Of a stretch of 25,476 nucleotides of DNA, positions 22,861 through 25,476 are shown one piece after another. Numbering within the stretch: the stretch's first letter is position 1; each line of letters starts with the position of its first letter. A program made the translations under genes and the position numbers. The stretch spans positions 1 to 25,476 of the forward strand of contig SYID01000079.1 of the NCBI GenBank assembly GCA_005798925.1, in the 5' to 3' direction. Origin of the DNA: Verrucomicrobiota bacterium. Its GTDB lineage: Bacteria; Verrucomicrobiota; Verrucomicrobiia; Opitutales; UBA953. The notes below the pieces were generated by a model that was given only the letters and a program-made list of their open reading frames with translations, had not been told where the DNA came from and searched no databases.

Positions 22861-25347
22861 ATGGTTTCCAGCGACCTGCTCGGCCTCATTCTCGCGTTCG
22901 TCCTGCTCGGCCTGCTGATCTATCTCCCGATCCGTTTCTTTCTGCTCATCGGACAGGTCAAGGCGTTGGAGAAAGCCGTGCGCGAGCTCACCGTCCGGTC
23001 GGCGGCCACGACGCCGCCCCAAGCCGCGGCGCCCGAGGTCAGGTCGGTCGGTTTCGTGTCGGCTCCTCCGTCCGGAGCGTCCGGCCCCGCGGGCACGCCT
23101 CCGCCTTTGCCGGTGGCTCGTCCGGCGGCTGCGACCGTCGCGCCGAGCGCGGGGGCTCCGCTGACGGGGCGCCTGCGCGAACTCGGTCTGCTGCCGCCGG
23201 CCGAGCTGAAGGGTGAATACGCATTGGGTGCTTGGTGGGCGGTGCGCGTCGCCGGCGTGCTGGCCGTGGCGGCGGCGGTCTTCCTCGGCATCTGGCTCAA
23301 CTTGCGCTCCACCATCCCGCCGATCGTCCGTGTCATCGAGGTCGCGTTGGTCGGCGCCGGGCTCTTCTGGGGCGGTCTCCGGCTCTCCTCGAAAAGGCCG
23401 GACCTTGGGCAGGTCGTGGCGGCGGCCGGCCTCGCCGTGTGGCAGTTCGCGGCCTGGGCCACCTACGGGCTCGACAGGATGCGCGTCTGCGACAGCGCCG
23501 CGACCGCCGCGCTCGTCCAGCTCGCCGTGGCGATCGGCGTCGCCGGCATCGCCTTGTCGAGGCGAAGCAAGCTGTTCGGCCAGCTCGCCGTCGTCTTCGC
23601 GGCGCTGGCGGTTTATTTCTCCATCGGCCCAGGCGCGGCGTCAGCCCAGAGCGCGACGGGGGCCGCCTTGGTCGCCCTCCTGGGTGCCATCCTGATGGTG
23701 CGTGGTCCCTGGGGTTCCGCGGGCGGCCTGGGCCTCGTTGGTTCGCAAGTCTGTCTTCTGCTGCTTTATGATGCGATGCCCTCGAAGGAGGCGGATTACC
23801 TTCCTTTGCAGCTCGCCGCCCTCGCGTCGTTCATCGTCCTCTGGCTCGGTGAGCGGCTGGTGAAGGACGACGCAGTCCTGTCAGGCCGTGACGGGCGCGC
23901 GGCTTTCCAGCTCGGCGCTTTCTTCGCGCCGGCCTTGCTGGCTCTCTTCCTCGCGACCGGCGGCGACCAATCCCGCGCCACGGTGTCCTTGCTGGCCGCC
24001 GCCGTCGCCGCTCTGGCCGGTCTGGCGGAGCGCGGCCGCAACCGCCTCGTCTTCGAGGTCCTCCTGCTCGCCGCCGTGGGCTTCGCCGCCGCCGGCCTGG
24101 CCTGGTTGGCGGATCCTCACCTCGTCTGGCTCATCTGGGCGCTCGCCGCCGCGGGTGCGCTGCTGGTCGGCACGCGGACCGGCTCGGAGCTCGTCCGCTG
24201 GTCGGCGGAAATCCTGGGTGGCGTGGCCGCGTTCGCTTTCATCGATCACCCTCCGGCGCAGCCCTGGATATCCCTGTTCGGCATCGGTACCTTCGCCTGG
24301 TTGCTGGCTTTCCGTGAGGATTGGGAGCGTGCCGCCGGCTGGCAGCAGCTGCGGCGCCTCGTCGGTATCGTAAGCCTGGCCTTGGTCGTGCTCTCCGTGC
24401 AGGAATTTTTCCCCAAGGCCGACACCGGTTGGCCTTGGTTGGCGGTGTTGCTTGTCGCCGCCTTGCGTTTCCGCCCCGCGTTGCTGTGGGCGGCGCTGCC
24501 GGCTTATCTCTTCACCGGCGTCTTGGTGGTGTTCTGGCGTCCCCTCGTCGGTTCGGCGGGCTCTTCGGCTTGGTGGGTCGTCTGGGCCGCTTTGCTGGTG
24601 GTGTTGAACGTCGGCGCCTTGTCGCGTCTGCTCGGACGCCCGGAAGCCTTCGCCAAGGCCCTCCGGTTCGCCTTGGCTCTGGTCACCGCAGTGACCGTCT
24701 ACGCCTTCGTCGCTGCCGTGTCCCGCAGCCTTCTGCCGCTCGCCAAGGACGCCTGGTCGCCCGCCGCCTGGCAACTCGCCCTCACTTGGTCGGGCGGGGC
24801 GGCCATGCTCGTGGGCGTGACCGCGCTCTGGCGTCGCCTCGGCGCCGTGCCGACCGAACTCTCCTTGGCGGCGACGGGCGCCCTGGCCGGATTCTTCATC
24901 CAAGGAGTCGTCAATGCCGGCTCCGGACTGACTGGGCTCGGGCTGGCGCACAGCTTTCTCGTGCTCCTCGGGCTGGCCTGCCTGCTTTACGTCCTGGCCG
25001 TCCATACCCGCGGACAAGGCGCCTGGGGCACCGTCCAGAGGTCGTTGCTCGGCGTCGTTTCGCTCTACTTCATGGCCTTCATCATGCTCTCGCGCCTTCC
25101 CGGCGCGGGTGTCTCGCTGTTCTGGGCCCTCTCCGCGGTGCTGACGTTCGTGCTCGGCCATCTGCTCGCCACGCGTTCCTTCCGCATGCTCGGCCTGGCC
25201 GGGCTTGTCATCGCCGCCGCCCGCGTGCTGACGCACGACATCACGGATCTCCTCGGCCGGATCGTCGCCTGCGGCGCCCTGGCCCTGGCCTTCTTCGGCA
25301 TCGCGTGGCTCTACGGCCGCATCATCGCCGAGAAGAAGGCCGACTGA
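22861..25347 (+). CDS. DUF2339 polytopic membrane protein
   Basis: An 828-residue integral membrane protein. Residues ~5-32 form one N-terminal helix (LLGLILAFVLLGLLIYLPIR), followed by a short coiled-coil-like segment (QVKALEKAVRELTV) and a Pro/Ala-rich linker to ~110. From ~120 to the end it is an almost continuous series of hydrophobic helices, perhaps twenty or more, with small-residue and Trp-rich segments such as YALGAWWAVRVAGVLAVAAA and GIWLNLRSTIPPIVRVIEVA. This architecture matches DUF2339 (PF10101), whose function is unknown. No catalytic motif or soluble domain is evident. The start is the ATG at 22861. A hydrolase-like gene begins seven bases after the stop, so the two are probably co-transcribed. 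Confidence 0.85.
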   Translation: MVSSDLLGLILAFVLLGLLIYLPIRFFLLIGQVKALEKAVRELTVRSAATTPPQAAAPEVRSVGFVSAPPSGASGPAGTPPPLPVARPAAATVAPSAGAPLTGRLRELGLLPPAELKGEYALGAWWAVRVAGVLAVAAAVFLGIWLNLRSTIPPIVRVIEVALVGAGLFWGGLRLSSKRPDLGQVVAAAGLAVWQFAAWATYGLDRMRVCDSAATAALVQLAVAIGVAGIALSRRSKLFGQLAVVFAALAVYFSIGPGAASAQSATGAALVALLGAILMVRGPWGSAGGLGLVGSQVCLLLLYDAMPSKEADYLPLQLAALASFIVLWLGERLVKDDAVLSGRDGRAAFQLGAFFAPALLALFLATGGDQSRATVSLLAAAVAALAGLAERGRNRLVFEVLLLAAVGFAAAGLAWLADPHLVWLIWALAAAGALLVGTRTGSELVRWSAEILGGVAAFAFIDHPPAQPWISLFGIGTFAWLLAFREDWERAAGWQQLRRLVGIVSLALVVLSVQEFFPKADTGWPWLAVLLVAALRFRPALLWAALPAYLFTGVLVVFWRPLVGSAGSSAWWVVWAALLVVLNVGALSRLLGRPEAFAKALRFALALVTAVTVYAFVAAVSRSLLPLAKDAWSPAAWQLALTWSGGAAMLVGVTALWRRLGAVPTELSLAATGALAGFFIQGVVNAGSGLTGLGLAHSFLVLLGLACLLYVLAVHTRGQGAWGTVQRSLLGVVSLYFMAFIMLSRLPGAGVSLFWALSAVLTFVLGHLLATRSFRMLGLAGLVIAAARVLTHDITDLLGRIVACGALALAFFGIAWLYGRIIAEKKAD

Positions 25348-25354
25348 GTCCGCC

Positions 25355-25476
25355 ATGACCACGCAACGCTACGACGGCCACGTCCACCTCGTCGGCAACG
25401 GTCTCTCCGGCAGCGGTTGCTGGCTCCGGCTGGATGGCCTGTGGCACCGCGCTCTCGGCGAGGTGATGCGTCGGAC
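25355..25476 (+). CDS. Start of an amidohydrolase-like gene, cut by window edge
   Basis: Only 40 residues are visible. They begin MTTQRYDGHVHLVGNG, with an HxH pair (His9, His11) just after the start, as in the first metal-binding strand of TIM-barrel amidohydrolases. The rest (LSGSGCWLRLDGLWHRALGE) is not diagnostic. The frame is open to the end of the window and starts seven bases after the DUF2339 stop, which supports a real, co-transcribed gene. A TatD-like or amidohydrolase_2 type enzyme is my best guess. Confidence 0.6.
   Translation, partial: MTTQRYDGHVHLVGNGLSGSGCWLRLDGLWHRALGEVMRR

Overview
The window is a gene-dense, very GC-rich bacterial chromosome segment with no rRNA, tRNA, CRISPR array, insertion sequence or phage gene that I can see. 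Its gene content points to the PVC group, most likely a free-living Verrucomicrobiota (Planctomycetota is the alternative). The evidence is a planctomycete-type cytochrome protein with DUF1587/1595/1592/1588/1585 modules followed by a Tat-exported DUF1552 protein, a ThuA-like secreted protein, a Cys-type sulfatase, a Gfo/Idh/MocA oxidoreductase and a large secreted beta-helix protein. Shine-Dalgarno sites are mostly weak or absent, which is also common in that group. The phylum call is inference from family distribution, not from a marker gene.

Layout. (1) 1-2581, minus: 3'-truncated secreted right-handed beta-helix protein, then a SAM methyltransferase on the same strand. (2) 3378-3881, plus: DUF192 lipoprotein. 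(3) 10747 down to 3882, minus: a probable transcription unit of a DapF-like epimerase, a SWIM/SNF2 helicase, TatC, a secreted protein with two CxxC pairs, a long-chain-type polyprenyl diphosphate synthase and a 34-residue membrane peptide joined to the synthase by an ATGA overlap. (4) 10846-14086, plus: sulfatase, Gfo/Idh/MocA oxidoreductase, gluconokinase, ended by a hairpin shared with the convergent unit. (5) 16749 down to 14136, minus: ComM/YifB AAA protein and a ThuA-like protein. (6) 16885-25476, plus: cytochrome-DUF1592 protein, DUF1552 protein, NagB, NagA, a DUF2339 polytopic membrane protein and the start of an amidohydrolase-like gene.

How the genes fit together. Exported proteins (beta-helix protein, sulfatase, ThuA-like protein, cytochrome/DUF1552 pair) beside amino-sugar (NagB/NagA) and sugar-oxidation (oxidoreductase plus gluconokinase) enzymes suggest growth on complex, partly sulfated glycans. 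The TatC encoded here could export the DUF1552 protein, which has a clear twin-arginine signal.

Most of the window is ordinary. The points most worth a second look are a DapF-like enzyme in which both catalytic cysteines are serine, the uncharacterised cytochrome/DUF1552 pair, the overlapping 34-residue membrane peptide, a secreted DnaJ-like cysteine-pair protein behind tatC, and a NagB/NagA pair with altered active-site motifs. No intergenic stretch exceeds 300 bases.
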